DNA from: Cricetomys ansorgei
Taxonomy: Eukaryota > Chordata > Mammalia > Rodentia > Nesomyidae
Assembly (NCBI GenBank): GCA_026225945.1
Contig: JAMJFZ010002307.1
Coordinates: 5,741,001-5,805,000 of the forward strand
DNA length: 64,000 nt
Reading direction: 5' to 3'
The position numbers and the translations under genes were made by a program. Under the pieces are notes generated by a model that was not told the DNA's origin, ran no database searches, and saw only the letters and a list, made by a program, of their open reading frames with translations. Below, piece after piece: positions 38,701-48,557 of the stretch. Each line of letters starts with the position of its first letter. Position 1 is the stretch's first letter.

Positions 38701-41278
38701 ATCAAAACATCACATGTCTCTCAGAAATGACTTTCAAGAAGATGGAGTAGGAGGACAGCCACTGCAGCTCCCCCTCCCCCAGATCCCCTTGAAGGGCTTA
38801 GCAGGGGTAGCTTTCCCTCTCACAGCTTAAAACAGGTTGTCAGGGCAGAAGGACTCAGGCATGATTCCACTGAAGCCCCAACTTCCTACTTCCCTCCTCC
38901 CAAATCAGTTTGAGATAAACATCTACGTTCTTACCACGTATGTGGTAATTAGCTATCTGACTGAAGATGTGTTTGCTATTTCAGATTTCTCCAGTTACGT
39001 GTTTATTGCGTCACAGGTGTGTGCTGCCACACTCTCTCTCAAATTTAAGTTGACAGATGACACAGTTCCGATCCAACATAGACCTTGAATTTTAATTGGA
39101 AGTAACAGGAAGAGGAGAAATGCATTTCACCCTCACAAAAGAAGATTAATCACGAGGGACTGAAACAAAAACTGGTGAAGCATCTGCTCTGTGTATGCTC
39201 ATTGGTGTTGAGTGTTTCTGAAAATAAGTAGCTTTTGTTCTTAGCATCTGTATACAAAGTTTTGCCCAAATTAATTTTTTTTTCCTTTCAAAAACTACAG
39301 TGATATAAAGTCCATCAAGGAAAAATGTTCCTGGCCCTATTTTTTTTATTTATTTTTTATTTTTTGAGAATTTCATACATGATGAGTATTGTGTTTGCAT
39401 CATTTCCACCCCCTTTCTGTCCCCAACTTCCTATGTCCTCTCAAATTTTAATTTTTCTTTTAATTTTCTTTTCTTTGATTATGATTTCCACACGCCCCCT
39501 CCACATACACACCCTACTGAGCCCATTTAGTGTTACTCATGTGTACAAGTATTAGGGATTACCACTTGGGATTGGAGGCTTTACCCGGAGTTTGTCCCGG
39601 GAGAAAACTGATCCCCTTTCAGTCACACCTGGCCCTATTTTTAATGACTTTTACTTTATTGTGCTTGGTTTAAAACCCTTTGGGTAGCTGTTTCTAGTAA
39701 TTTAAGAGGGAGATAGATACATCTGAAACTCCTAGTTAATTCTTTAGTAGTAGTGTTTAGGAGGAGAAAGATCAAGGTTCATTCCGTAAATACCCAGGTG
39801 CGCTTCTTGAACCAGCCCAGCCTCTCCACCCTCCGCACCGCAGGCGCTGCCTGGACCGGGCTCCCCAGCCGCCAGCTCGGGACAGCGCCGGTGGAGCCGG
39901 CCCAGGACAGGCGCTCACCCACCTGGAGGCGGCCGGTCTGCCAGCTCCTTCCTGCGGCTCTGGTCGGAGATGAAGTGGCGGCCCTCTGCGGGGGAGACGC
40001 GGGCTGAGCGACGACCCCAGGCTCCCCGAGAATGCGAGCTCTTGCCTGGAAGCGCCCCAGCCTCGGAGAGCAGCACCCGCGGGCGGGGTTCTCGCCCTCC
40101 CCCAAATGTCCTCCCTCCCTTCCTAACTTCCTTTGTTGTCAAGTTCTTTGGATGCTCCTTCGGCCCCAGACTCCCTGTTCGCTCAAAGAAACAGTAGTTC
40201 TCTCATTTTGTCAAACACATTTCCTTCCTTCTCTCCCACCCTCCCCGCTTCCTCTCTCCTTCCTTCTTTCCCTCTTTCTTGAACCTTTCTTTCCCCTCTT
40301 TCTTCTTCCCTCTCTCCCTCCTTCCTCCTTTCCTTGACAGGATCGTAGTTTGACCAGGAACTCACTTGTAAGGCAAGCTAGCTAGCCTCGCACAAGCAGC
40401 AATTCCCCTGCCTCAGCTTTGAGAACGCTGGGGTTACAGTTGTGAGCCAGGACTTCGGGTTCTGCTCTGCTGGGGGGGTTTCTGACCATCGGAGCATCTT
40501 CCTCTGTCCCTCCTGCCCTAGCCTACCGTTTCTGGATTGTCTGAGACCCAAACAGTTTACTGGAGCCAAACCCAAACGTGACACTGTCTTCCCAGGCTCC
40601 CACTCTGTGCCTTCCAGGATCCCCCACTCCCCATCCCAGGTGGCTCCCATCACCTAGAGGAAGAGAATAAAGAGTTTGGAATTCAACTCACGTGCCCCCT
40701 TCAGGTAGAGCATAGCTTGCGGAGTCCAGTTCCTCCTCTCAAAGAGTCTCTGCAGCCCAGGGAGAAGAGGAGAGCAGTTAACACAGCGGGGTGGAAGAGA
40801 AGGAAAAGCTAAGAGGCCTTGCAGTTCGCACTGGGCTGTATTCTCTGCATGCCATTACCTGCGGAGCTCCGCTGGAGATTCCCAGGACAGACAGCATCAG
40901 GAGAAGGGCCAAGGCTGTCACCACCAGGCTGCTGGGTCCCTAAATCAACCAAACACAGGTTCATCTGAGTGTCCTTGGATTCCACCTCTTTTCAAACTGG
41001 ACAACAAGCCCCCTCACTATATGACCCCACCTTCTAGTTAATTCACAAAGAATTACTTTAAAAACCAGAAATATATACTTTTCATACTTCACCCAAGTAA
41101 ATAATTGGGGAATAAGTTATTTTACTCAGCAGAGTCAAATGATCACATGATTTAAAGGTATATTCTTCAACTGCCCTGTCACTAAACTGCTTATTAAATA
41201 TACGCTAGGTAGAAAGGTGAATGCTTCATAAAACATCTGGAAAGGTATCAGACGCACACATCTGCTGCTTACCTTCAT
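34703..41278 (-). CDS. Spx: Spx, spexin prohormone (six coding exons)
   Basis: This gene encodes the precursor of spexin (neuropeptide Q), a secreted 14-residue amidated peptide that activates galanin receptors 2 and 3 and influences feeding, gut motility and cardiovascular or renal function. Coding segments on the minus strand are 41273-41278, 40859-40939, 40692-40749, 39923-39985, 38148-38231 and 34703-34761. They join in frame to 116 residues, the usual family length. Residues 1-26 form a signal peptide with a leucine-rich core (LALLLMLSVLGISSG). R34-R35 precedes the mature peptide NWTPQAMLYLKGAQ (36-49), followed by G50 for amidation. The usual R-R after this glycine is R-H here. The second peptide region (53-70, FISDQSRRKELADRPPPE) is conserved. 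The protein ends EDRLVNW. Confidence 0.95.
34980..35190 (-). repeat. B4 SINE, antisense
   Basis: Complement of the composite B4: a B1-like part (gatcctcctgcctccacttc, ccaagtgctg) followed by the tRNA-like head (ctaggcaaacactctaccaa, ctgagctacatcccagctg). It lies in Spx intron 5. Confidence 0.75.
35755..36190 (+). repeat. (CA)n tract and RSINE1-type SINE
   Basis: The (CA)n tract covers 35755-35786. The SINE at about 36023-36190 shows gatgagatggcatagcgcgt, gatatcaagcctgacaaccc, gagagaactgact and tcctctgacctacgc, which follow the RSINE1 order. Confidence 0.7.
36525..37390 (+). repeat. B4 SINE split by an LTR insertion
   Basis: The head (gatgagctcagtcaacgaac, catgaggacctgagttcgga) and B1-like middle run to gaatcagtgag at 36691. 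The element resumes at 37260 with gtgagacccatcctgaagat, agtgattgacaaagatattc and a CA-rich end. The interruption is the LTR at 36692-37259. Confidence 0.75.
36692..37259 (+). mobile_element. Solo LTR of an endogenous retrovirus, 568 bp
   Basis: The element starts TGTGGCACTG and ends TTCAGATTCA, so it has the canonical TG...CA termini. It is flanked by the 5-bp direct repeat GTGAG (36687-36691 and 37260-37264) inside a B4 SINE. Inside it are CCAAT (aaccaatgggc), a TATA box (gatatataccc) and an ATTAAA poly-A signal near 37001, in the order expected of U3-R-U5. There are no internal retroviral genes. A 5-bp duplication suits ERVL-type elements among others; the family is not named. Confidence 0.8.
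37835..37945 (+). repeat. B1-like monomer
   Basis: gaagccagcctgggatacat is preceded by ggaagcaggaggataggagt, followed by aaaaaaacaaataaacaaac. It is a diverged B1/proto-B1 in Spx intron 5. Confidence 0.55.
38148..38231 (-). CDS. Spx: Spx exon 5 (residues 70-97)
   Basis: The acceptor is gtttctccag and the donor is gaag|gtacaa. It encodes E-RRNPNLQLLTVPEAAALLLA and SLQKPQE, phase 1 in and out. The leucine/alanine-rich segment is typical of the spexin precursor's C-terminal part. Confidence 0.94.
38501..38690 (-). repeat. Near-palindromic (GT)n-(AC)n tract and antisense B3-type SINE
   Basis: A (GT)n arm with one gcg interruption meets an (AC)n arm with one cgc interruption at 38529-38530, making a near-perfect inverted repeat of about 55 nt. 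The SINE part (about 38566-38690) shows tgagtcctagggattgaatt and gcctgctgatcaatctcattg, then a C run. Confidence 0.75.
39345..39625 (-). repeat. AT-rich interspersed repeat, possibly antisense L1 3' end
   Basis: tttgagaatttcatacatga, gagtattgtgtttgcatcat and ttccaccccctttctg resemble the antisense 3' end of old rodent L1-type elements. It lies in Spx intron 4. The family is uncertain. Confidence 0.35.
39800..40095. promoter_or_regulatory. CpG-rich island spanning Spx exon 4
   Basis: By eye about 30 CpG dinucleotides fall within 300 nt, against almost none in flanking DNA. The block extends beyond the 63-nt exon into both introns and includes a gggcgggg Sp1-type box at 40081-40088. It is an intragenic island, not at the inferred Spx start. 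Confidence 0.7.
39923..39985 (-). CDS. Spx: Spx exon 4, peptide end and second peptide region (residues 49-69)
   Basis: The acceptor is cccccgcag and the donor is ccag|gtgggt. It encodes QGRHFISDQSRRKELADRPP-P. G50 can donate the C-terminal amide of spexin. Residue 52 is histidine (cac), where the human protein has arginine. The exon sits in a very CpG-rich block. Confidence 0.95.
40205..40337. repeat. Long polypyrimidine tract in Spx intron 3
   Basis: Apart from a few bases the plus strand is C/T for about 115 nt (ttccttccttctctcccacc, ctctctccctccttcctcc). The Spx transcript therefore carries a GA-rich run here. Confidence 0.85.
40692..40749 (-). CDS. Spx: Spx exon 3, most of the mature peptide (residues 30-48)
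   Basis: The acceptor is gctgcag and the donor is gcac|gtgagt. It encodes RLFERRNWTPQAMLYLKGA. The dibasic R34-R35 is the prohormone-convertase site, and the mature peptide starts at N36. The last residue, Q49, is split over the intron (C|AG). Confidence 0.95.
40859..40939 (-). CDS. Spx: Spx exon 2, signal peptide (residues 3-29)
   Basis: The acceptor is gatttag and the donor is cag|gtaatg. It encodes GPSSLVVTALALLLMLSVLG and ISSGAPQ, 27 residues in phase 0. The hydrophobic core and small residues near 25-27 suit a cleavable signal peptide. Confidence 0.94.
41273..41278 (-). CDS. Spx: Spx exon 1 coding part (M-K)
   Basis: The start codon is 41278-41276, followed by AAG and the donor aag|gtaagc. 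The context AACATGA has A at -3. Only two codons lie in this exon, as in other mammalian Spx genes. Confidence 0.85.
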
Positions 41279-41319
41279 GTTCTGGCCCTTTCTAGAACCC
41301 GGCAATCGCTGTCACTCTA

Positions 41320-41400
41320 CCTGGGAGGCTTCTAATCCTTCTGTTGCAACCTGGGGCTTTAAAAACTCCTAGTGTGGAGTCTGCATGGGGAAAGGAGACC
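41320..41400 (-). promoter_or_regulatory. Spx: Putative Spx core promoter
   Basis: On the minus strand a TATA-like ttttaaag/tttttaaa box lies at 41365-41357, about 80-90 nt upstream of the start codon. It predicts a transcription start near 41330 and a 5' UTR of about 50 nt. A ggttgcaaca element (C/EBP-like) lies just 3' of it. The assignment rests on position and motif only. Confidence 0.45.
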
Positions 41401-42974
41401 ACAGGGCAGCTTGTCAATCTTCAGAAATGAGCTGATCTGATGACTCCTCTAGGGAGATCTAATTGACAGAAATAGGACCATGATTGATGAGCGGATATCA
41501 TTTGTTTAGGAATGGACCGCACCAGCCAGGAGACATTCTGACTGCATCAGCATTGCTGCCCAGTGCGTTTTATCATCATCATTATTAATGAAAACAATTG
41601 GATAATGTAACTAGCTGTGGCTGAAGATGAATCACACTGGTGAGCATGAAAAGGTTAGGGACCCTCAGAGGAACTTGACATCAATCATTTCTCTCAAATA
41701 TCCGTCTAGTCAATTTAACAAATACGTGTTGAGTGTCTACCTCCTACCAGACAAATCCTTTTTAACTCAAGCATTCCCCTTGGTCTCAAGCTAACCTTCT
41801 AGTTAGGGAGACTCTCTCTCTAAACTACTGGCACAGTGCTAATGTTAGTAAGTAAAAGCAGGCCAAATACAACAGCGAAGAGCTGGGCTACTTTAGAAAG
41901 AGTGAAAGTCAAAGGGACTTGAAAGATAAGAGTCCAGAGAATTTGGAATTAGTATTCCAGTTACTCATTGCAGACAAATGTAAAGGAAAACAGAGACGGC
42001 AAAACAGCTTGGTTTATTTGAGGCAGAGACTGGCAGCAACACTGTGGGGGTCACAGGGAAGGATGCTTAGAACTGGCTAATGTTGTGGAAGCTTATTTTT
42101 AGTTGTGTTTAAAATAACTGTTTTTGTCCACTGTTGATAAAAGGGATGCATAGACCTTGGCATTTTGTATTGTCTGCAGGTGTTGGATTTCTGTGGGAGA
42201 TGTTCGATTGCTAATGATCTGCATGTGCTGTCAGTAGAATACCTGAGGAGTTCTGTATCAATAAAAACATCTGAGCTCAGACGCTCACAGGGTTTCACCA
42301 GCAGTATGGCACTGGTCATGATGGTGGTTCCCTCTGCTGAGGTCTGGCAGGGTTTGCAATTGTGAAATATGTCTCCCGTGTCACAGCAGCATACTACTAC
42401 AGGCTGGAAATGTGGTCATAAGCAAAAGGCTATGGTGGCATCGGCTAGAACAGAAGCAGCAAAGAATGGAGAGCTAGACGTGACTTTGGAGGTGGAGAAT
42501 ACAGGACTTGTGGGTAAAGCAGACACGAGAGTATGAGGATATAAATTAATCAAGGATGCTGTTTAGAATTTTGGCTCAAGCATGGGTAAATGAAACAGTT
42601 TACAGAAACATCAGAGACTTCCTACGGAAGCAAATTATAAACACACAAATAAAAATGTGTATTTGACATGCAAGTTGAAATGTAAAAAGAGGCGACTGGA
42701 AATGGCAGACTGTGGAGCACAGCAAAGAGGCTATTGGCTTAGATTTTCCCTTTCTAAACAAAGGAGCGAACCACTTTAAGAACTGTAAGAATTCTAAGAA
42801 TTTTAAAGTAGGGGAAGGATTGGGTGTGAATGAAGCTATCACTGAGAGGAAAGGACAGGGCTGTGAGGGCAAGCATACAGAAAAAGAGGGGAAAGCAGAA
42901 AATCAGGTAAAGGAGTCACTTCAGGGAGCAAGGAGTCATTTCAGGGGGCCTGATGTCAAGAGGTCAGAGAGTAT

Positions 42975-43115
42975 AGGGCTGGTGACATGGCTCAGCAGGT
43001 AAAGGGCTTGCTGCTAAGCCTAGTGAATACATTGTTTATCCCTAACACTCACATAGTGGAAGGAGAGGACTGACTACTTTAAATTGTCCTCTGACTGCAT
43101 ACATGCCATTGTGTA

Positions 43116-43160
<45 letters not shown>
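42975..43160 (+). repeat. RSINE1-type SINE with (CA)n tail
   Basis: ggctggtgacatggctcagc, aggtaaagggcttgctgcta and agtggaaggagaggactgac follow RSINE1. The (CA)n tail covers 43121-43160. Confidence 0.8.
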
Positions 43161-43164
<4 letters not shown>

Positions 43165-43740
43165 ATAAATGTAGTTTAAAAATTGAGAGCTCAAGAAAGA
43201 TGAGACAAATAGCTAATGGATTTGGAAGTATGATGATGCCTGAGGGTGGAGGCAAAATTGGAGTTGGTTAAACAGCATAATAAAATATGAGGAAATCAAA
43301 ACAAGTGTTGACAATGGCTGAAAAGTAACATTTTTGGGGGTGGGGTGGGGGGATGATGAATACAGGTATTCTGAGTTGTGGAGTCATGATGTTAATAGGT
43401 GGTGGGGTACCTCCCTACCTTGTAGACTGCTGTGAGTTCAGGCTTCTGTTAGCAGGCATGTGTATCTGATGGAACCTTCAGCTGGGGCAGAATAAGCCCC
43501 AGGTACAGAGTGGCTGTATGCAGATCTGGTTTCTAGAGCAATACTGGCAGTATTAGTGCTGGATTCTAGAATTCAGTGCTGGGGGTGATGACCTCCCCTT
43601 TGTGTCTTTTTATTTAGATCAGTTAGGTTTGTCATTGTCTGTTGATAACAGTCATTTGTAAGACATACGCTATTGAGGGAAATCAGAGCAGAGCAATGGA
43701 TAATGGAGAATAAAGACAAATAAAGAAAAATCTAAAGGGA

Positions 43741-43965
43741 TGGCTGGAAAGCTGGCTCAGGGGTTAGGAGCTCATACTGCTCCTGCAGAGGACCCAGAAT
43801 CATTTCCCAGCCCCCATGTTGGGCAGTGTTGAACATACTCCAGTTTCCAGGGTATCCAGTGCCCTCTTCTGGCCTCATGGGCACCTGCACAGGTGTGTTG
43901 CACATACAGACATTCAGGAACACATGTATACACAAAAATAAAAAGAAGTATAAATCTTTTAAAAA
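43741..43965 (+). repeat. B2/B3-family SINE
   Basis: ggctggaaagctggctcagg, ctcctgcagaggacccagaa, tccagtgccctcttctggcc and a tail of acacaaaaataaaaag identify the family. Confidence 0.85.
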
Positions 43966-44162
43966 TATGTTGTAAATAAGGAGTTCGCTGCAAGAGAGAG
44001 AGGGTGTTGACTGTGCTAGGATTCAGTCAAAACAGCTCTGCACAGAGGCAGATATGGGATGAAGACTGAGCACTATCCCATACGCTCAGAGACATGAAGG
44101 ATGAGTGTGAGGGATGGCTACTGTCCATCCATGCAGGCTGCGTAACAATACACCTCACTAAA

Positions 44163-44698
44163 CTGGTGTCCTGGTTTGGATTTCAAATGCCCCCCAAAGA
44201 CCTATCAGTTGAAAGTTGGTTCCACAGAGTGGGACTTAAAGATGGTAGAGCCTTTCAGAGGTGAGCCCAGTGGGGTGTCTTCAGGTCTTTCTAGTACACC
44301 CTTGAAATGATAGTCAGAACCCCAACAGCTTCCTCTTTTTTTCCTTCCCTGCCAAGTGGTGAACAATTCTTCTTTGCTATAATGGGTTGACACAGGCCTG
44401 AAGGCTCTATGTCCATTAGATTATGGAATGGCACCTTCAAATACATGGGCCAAAAATTAAACTTTCACTTCACTGTATTATCTTAGTCATTTGTTGCAGT
44501 GACAAGAGAGCTGACTACCACAAATAGGTAGCTTGTAGGTTGCAGAAATTCATTACTCATCTCTACAGGATGCTAAGTCAGCACAGTTAGGTCCATAGTT
44601 AGCCTTCTTTGCTGCGTCCTCATATGCTGGAAGAGGAAACTCCATTCCTGCGACCTCCTTTATAAGGACACTGATCCCACAGGGTCCCAGTGTGTGTG

Positions 44699-44739
<41 letters not shown>

Positions 44740-44830
44740 GTGTGTGTATGAGTGTTTTCCCTGCACATAAGAAAGTGAGGTTTGACATTTAAAGGGTGAA
44801 TATTATCTGCCAATTCTTGGAAATGAGATT
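44163..44830 (+). repeat. Old LTR/MaLR-like and other decayed repeats with (GT)n
   Basis: 44163-44525 starts ctggtgtcctggtttggatt and ends tgtattatcttagtcatttg-ttgcagtgacaagagagctgac, a layout like old MaLR LTRs. 44540-44700 includes cctttataaggacactgatc-ccacagggtccc, which recalls an old mammalian repeat. A (GT)n tract covers 44701-44748. All assignments are tentative. Confidence 0.4.
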
Positions 44831-44899
44831 AAGATTCAGATGCTTGATGTTCGGATTTGGTCATTGTGTAAGGACAGAAAAATTGAGGTTTGGTTAGTG

Positions 44900-45190
44900 T
44901 CATAGTTACTTTTCCTGTTGCTGGAATGACCTAAGAAAAGCAATTCAAAGGAGAAAGTGTTTATTTTGGCTCAGTTTAAACATGCAGTGCATCGTGGTGA
45001 GGAAGTCAAGGTGGCAGGAGCTGGAAGCAGCTGCTCACGCTGCATCAGCAGAGAAGCAGAGAGCAGCAAATGCTTTTGCTCAGCCCACTTTCTCCTTTAC
45101 ACATAGTCCAGGATCCAAGCCTGGGGGATGGTGCTGCCCACAGAGGATGGGGCTTCCCACCTCAATTAATATAAGACATACATACGGACT
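44900..45190 (-). repeat. Rodent medium-reiterated repeat, antisense
   Basis: tagttacttttcctgttgct and ggaatgacctaagaaaagca, then gagaaagtgtttattttggc, match the start of the copy at 9826. It is a diverged, 3'-truncated copy. Confidence 0.6.
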
Positions 45191-45937
45191 TGCCCCAATG
45201 GATAAATCTACATTATGGCATCTATGGCTTAGGGAACAGCTGGGAAGAGGGATTGGAAAGATTGTAAGAGCCAAATATCAGGAAGTCTGCTGTGAAACAT
45301 TGGAGAATGTGAAACATTCTCTCCAAGCAGTGGTGGCACAAACAAGAATGGAACAATAGCAATATCAATGAACATGTTAACATGGGAGGGGAAATTTTAC
45401 AAGGTCCCACTCCTAGACAAAGAACTATAGGCAACCAATGGGAGAAGAGTTAGTCTCTCCCAGGGATGAGCCTCCTTATTGGCTATTTAATCCTGAGTGC
45501 TTAGCCTGGAAACCATTTACACAAAACAACAAAAATGAATTCAGCAAATCATATTCATATATATCTGTGCATACACATACATATGAATATAACAAATATA
45601 ACCAAAGAAGAAAGGTTAACTTGAGAGTTAATACAGGGGACATGGGAAGGGCTGGAGGGAAGGGGGAAGGGAAGAGTGATATAGTTCTACTTCAATTAAA
45701 AACTTTTTTAAAGGAACAACATAACCTCCCCGAAGCATGCCTGAAGGCTCAGCGAGATCTCATCAAGTCTACAGTTGGTCATTCATCACAGCTGTTGAAT
45801 GAGAATGGGAAATAGTGAGGGGCTCATATTTAGGGATCTGCAGACTGTTCCTCCCAAGGAACCAGCAAAGAGCCAGAGCTGGTGACGTCGTGGCATGTTC
45901 CCACTGTACAAGGAAATGGATTAATGCAAGCACAGGG

Positions 45938-46135
45938 GGCTGGGGAGCTGGCTAGTGGGTAAAGTATGCTGTGCAAGGCGAGAGGACCTGAGTTTGATTC
46001 CTCACATGCCATGCAGTAAAGAGTTGTCTTCTGATCTCCACATGTATGCTGTGGCCCATGCTGTCTCTGTTTCTGTCTCTGTCTCTGTCTCTCTCTCTCA
46101 CACACGCACAAATAAATGTAACTAAACATTAAAAA
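45938..46135 (+). repeat. RSINE1/B4-type SINE with (TCTCTG)n tail
   Basis: ggctggggagctggctagtg, ggtaaagtatgctgtgcaag and cgagaggacctgagtttgat form the head. A (tctctg)n tract follows at 46060-46100. Confidence 0.7.
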
Positions 46136-46279
46136 AATAAAGGTTTTAAGAAGAGGAACAGGAAAATGAATCACCAAGAGAAACTTCCAGTCTTAAGGAA
46201 GAATAAAAACGCTGTTTGTTAGTTTACCTGGTGAATCTGTAAGTGGGTGCTTTACGTCAAAGCTGGCATTTTCCATCTC

Positions 46280-46918
46280 ATGGAACAAATGAAGAGAATG
46301 ACTGACATGTTATCAATACCGTGGTCTCAGCACGGGCCGCATGACAGATACTGCTCTGAAGGGCCTGACAGAGGCGCCGGCCCCAGGAAGATGCTTCTGT
46401 TTAGCCAAGAGGTTTTAAAGACAGATGCACTTCTGAACAAAGCAAGGGGACCCAGGTGTTTGGCTCAAAATATGATAGGTCAAAGTATCAAATTTCCTTC
46501 TGCTGACAGTATGAAGAAGAGGGTTGTCAGTCAAATAGGCTCCTATACATTCCTTAAAGGTATATTTGTTAGAATCCATTTTGGCTTCATCACTAAGACG
46601 ATTTGGGTTTTGAAACTTGGCTCTAGTATGCCCAGGTTTCATTTGAACAATAATCACCTGTCACTGTTTAAAGTGACATCCCCTCAAGTTATATATATTG
46701 GAATTGATCTGATGCTCAGCCAAGGGGTGGTAGCATCAGTACCAGTACTTACACTGTCACAGAACTCAGAGATGCCTCACAGGCCATTTGAGTCAGAACA
46801 GGCGCTGAGAGCCGTTTTTCAAGAAGGCTCCTCACTCAGGCCTAGCAGGCAACGAACAGAACTGCAACCGGATCCTTCTCCTCCTAAAATCTTTAATCTG
46901 GCAGCATGGCTGCTCTAG
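46280..46918 (+). other. Unrecognised open frame, 212 codons from the first ATG
   Basis: This is the longest uninterrupted frame in the window, opening about 33 nt earlier at a GTG. From its first ATG it starts MEQMKRMTDMLSIPW and ends PPKIFNLAAWLL before TAG. No domain, signal peptide or clear membrane segment is seen and no homologue is recognised. No splice-consistent partner exon was found. It stops where the GA-rich repeat starts. It may be chance, or part of a decayed retroelement. Confidence 0.2.
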
Positions 46919-47720
46919 GGCAGAAAGAATGTTAGTACACACCTTTAGTCCAAACATAGCACACACTTTTAAACCCAATTCAGAAGGCAGTGATAGTACA
47001 TCCAAGACAGAAGAAGCAAGTAGAAGCAGAGGAGGAAGCAGAGACATGAAGCAAAGGTCAGAAGGAGCCAGTGTCAGACAAGAAGAGTGCTGTCTGGGAT
47101 GAATCAGAGTGAAGAGCAGGCAAAATAATGAATCAGAGGAAGAGAGAGCACTGTGAGTCAACCTAAAGACATGCCCAACTCTCATGATATAAAAGCAGGC
47201 TCTCATCTCAGAGATTCAAGCAGTTAGATAATCAGTCAGATGAGACACAGAAGCAGAAGGAGGGTAAGTTTGGGAGAAAGAGTCAGCTAACAGTGAAGTG
47301 TCAGTTTGAAGCTTAGTAGAGAAGTTCAATCAGAGAAGTTGCAGGAGTCGGCCAGAGTCTGCCAGGGTTAGAAGAGTTCAGTAAGAAAGTCAGCCAGCTC
47401 AGAAGGTCAGTTTGAATCAGTTTGGAGAAGAGTTTGAGCCAGAACAGAAAGTGAGTTGAATCAGCCAACCAGAAGAGTCAATTCAATTCAGTACAGCTCT
47501 GAGTTCAGAAGGAGCTAGTCAGAGTGAGTTAATCAGCAGTAAGTCTCGAAGCTAAAGCCTTCTAGGTCCAGGCTAGCATCTTGAAGATTAGATTGTATGG
47601 AGGCTGAAGCCTTCCAGTTCTAGGCCTAAGATTATATTATATGGAGGCCAAAACTCTCCAAGACTAGGACTGGGGATTGAATTATTCAGAAATAAACAGC
47701 CTTTTGCCCTAAAGCTATGT
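46900..47720 (+). repeat. Purine-rich interspersed repeat, copy 2 of an inverted pair
   Basis: The purine-rich strand carries irregular cagagt/gtcaga motifs (agaagagtcaattcaattca, gagtcggccagagtctgcca). Reverse-complement matches to 22500-23190 include acacacctttagtcc near the left end and gctaaagccttctaggtcc near the right. The sequence continues with aataaacagccttttgccct. Spacing between the two copies is about 23.7 kb. Confidence 0.6.
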
Positions 47721-48339
47721 TTATAGTTCTGGGATTTACAGGTGTGTGCCAGCATGCCCAGCTAATGACTTCTCTGGATCCTGAAGAATCAGAACGAAGA
47801 CTGAATGAAGCATTGACCAGCCTACACTGTAGTCAGGGCTGTATACCTCTTGCACTCCTGTGCTGCAATTCTACCTCTGTTGAAACCTACAACTCATGTC
47901 AGCCTACCCAAAGAATAACCAGGATTACTGGGCCACTTTGGTCCCCTTCCCAATGCACATGGAGGAACATTTTTCTCTGCTTTTCATGATCATCTTTTCA
48001 GTTGGGTATTGATACCAGCTGCCAGCCCAGCTTGTTGGGGCTGCCACAGCTGGGTTTTTGCATTAAAACTCCAGTCACAGCATCACAGCAGAAGGCTCAG
48101 GGCTCAATGACTGGACTATCACTATGAGCAATTTCACATGCCAGAGATTGAAGCATGCTGTTTTCAGACATATTCATTCAGTGAGCAATTTACTTCACTG
48201 TGTTCCCCTTAGGAGAGTTCTTTATAATATCAACTCTAATTACAAAATCCTCCTCCTACTTTATTTTACAATGGGAAGGAAGGTGATCTGAGAACCTGGC
48301 TGGCTTAGAGATATCAAGAGTGACTTCCATTCCCTAGCA

Positions 48340-48557
48340 CAGTGGTTGTCAACCTTCCTAATGCTACAACCCTTTAATACAGTTCCTCATGTTGTTGTGA
48401 CCCCCAATCATAAAATTATTTTCATTGCTACTTCAGAACTGAAATTTTGCTACTGTTTTGAATTGTAAGGTAAATGATATGCAGATGGTCAGGTGACACC
48501 TGTGAAAGGGTCGTTCAACCCCCAAAGGGGTTGCAACCCACAGGTGGAAAACCACTG
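48340..48557. mobile_element. Short hAT-like DNA transposon (non-autonomous)
   Basis: The termini are imperfect inverted repeats: cagtggttgtcaacc at the left, and the complement cagtggttttccacc at the right. An 8-bp direct repeat CCCTAGCA flanks it (48332-48339 and 48559-48566), the target size of hAT elements, with one extra C at the right junction. Internal sequence such as ctacaaccctttaatacagt and gttgcaacccacagg resembles the rodent URR1/Charlie type. It is about 218 bp with no coding capacity. Confidence 0.85.

Noticed and set aside
40032..40337. 101-codon plus-strand frame with Pro/Ser/Leu-rich end
   Set aside because: It comes from the CpG island and polypyrimidine tract, antisense to Spx; no homologue or splice context was seen.
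42077..42319. 80-codon minus-strand frame with a long open extension upstream
   Set aside because: No family could be recognised and no splice context or promoter is evident; a decayed pseudogene or retroelement remains possible, so it is only mentioned in the intergenic entry.
45438..45815. 125-codon frame near a LINE-like A-rich stretch
   Set aside because: No reverse transcriptase or other motif is visible and the composition looks random.
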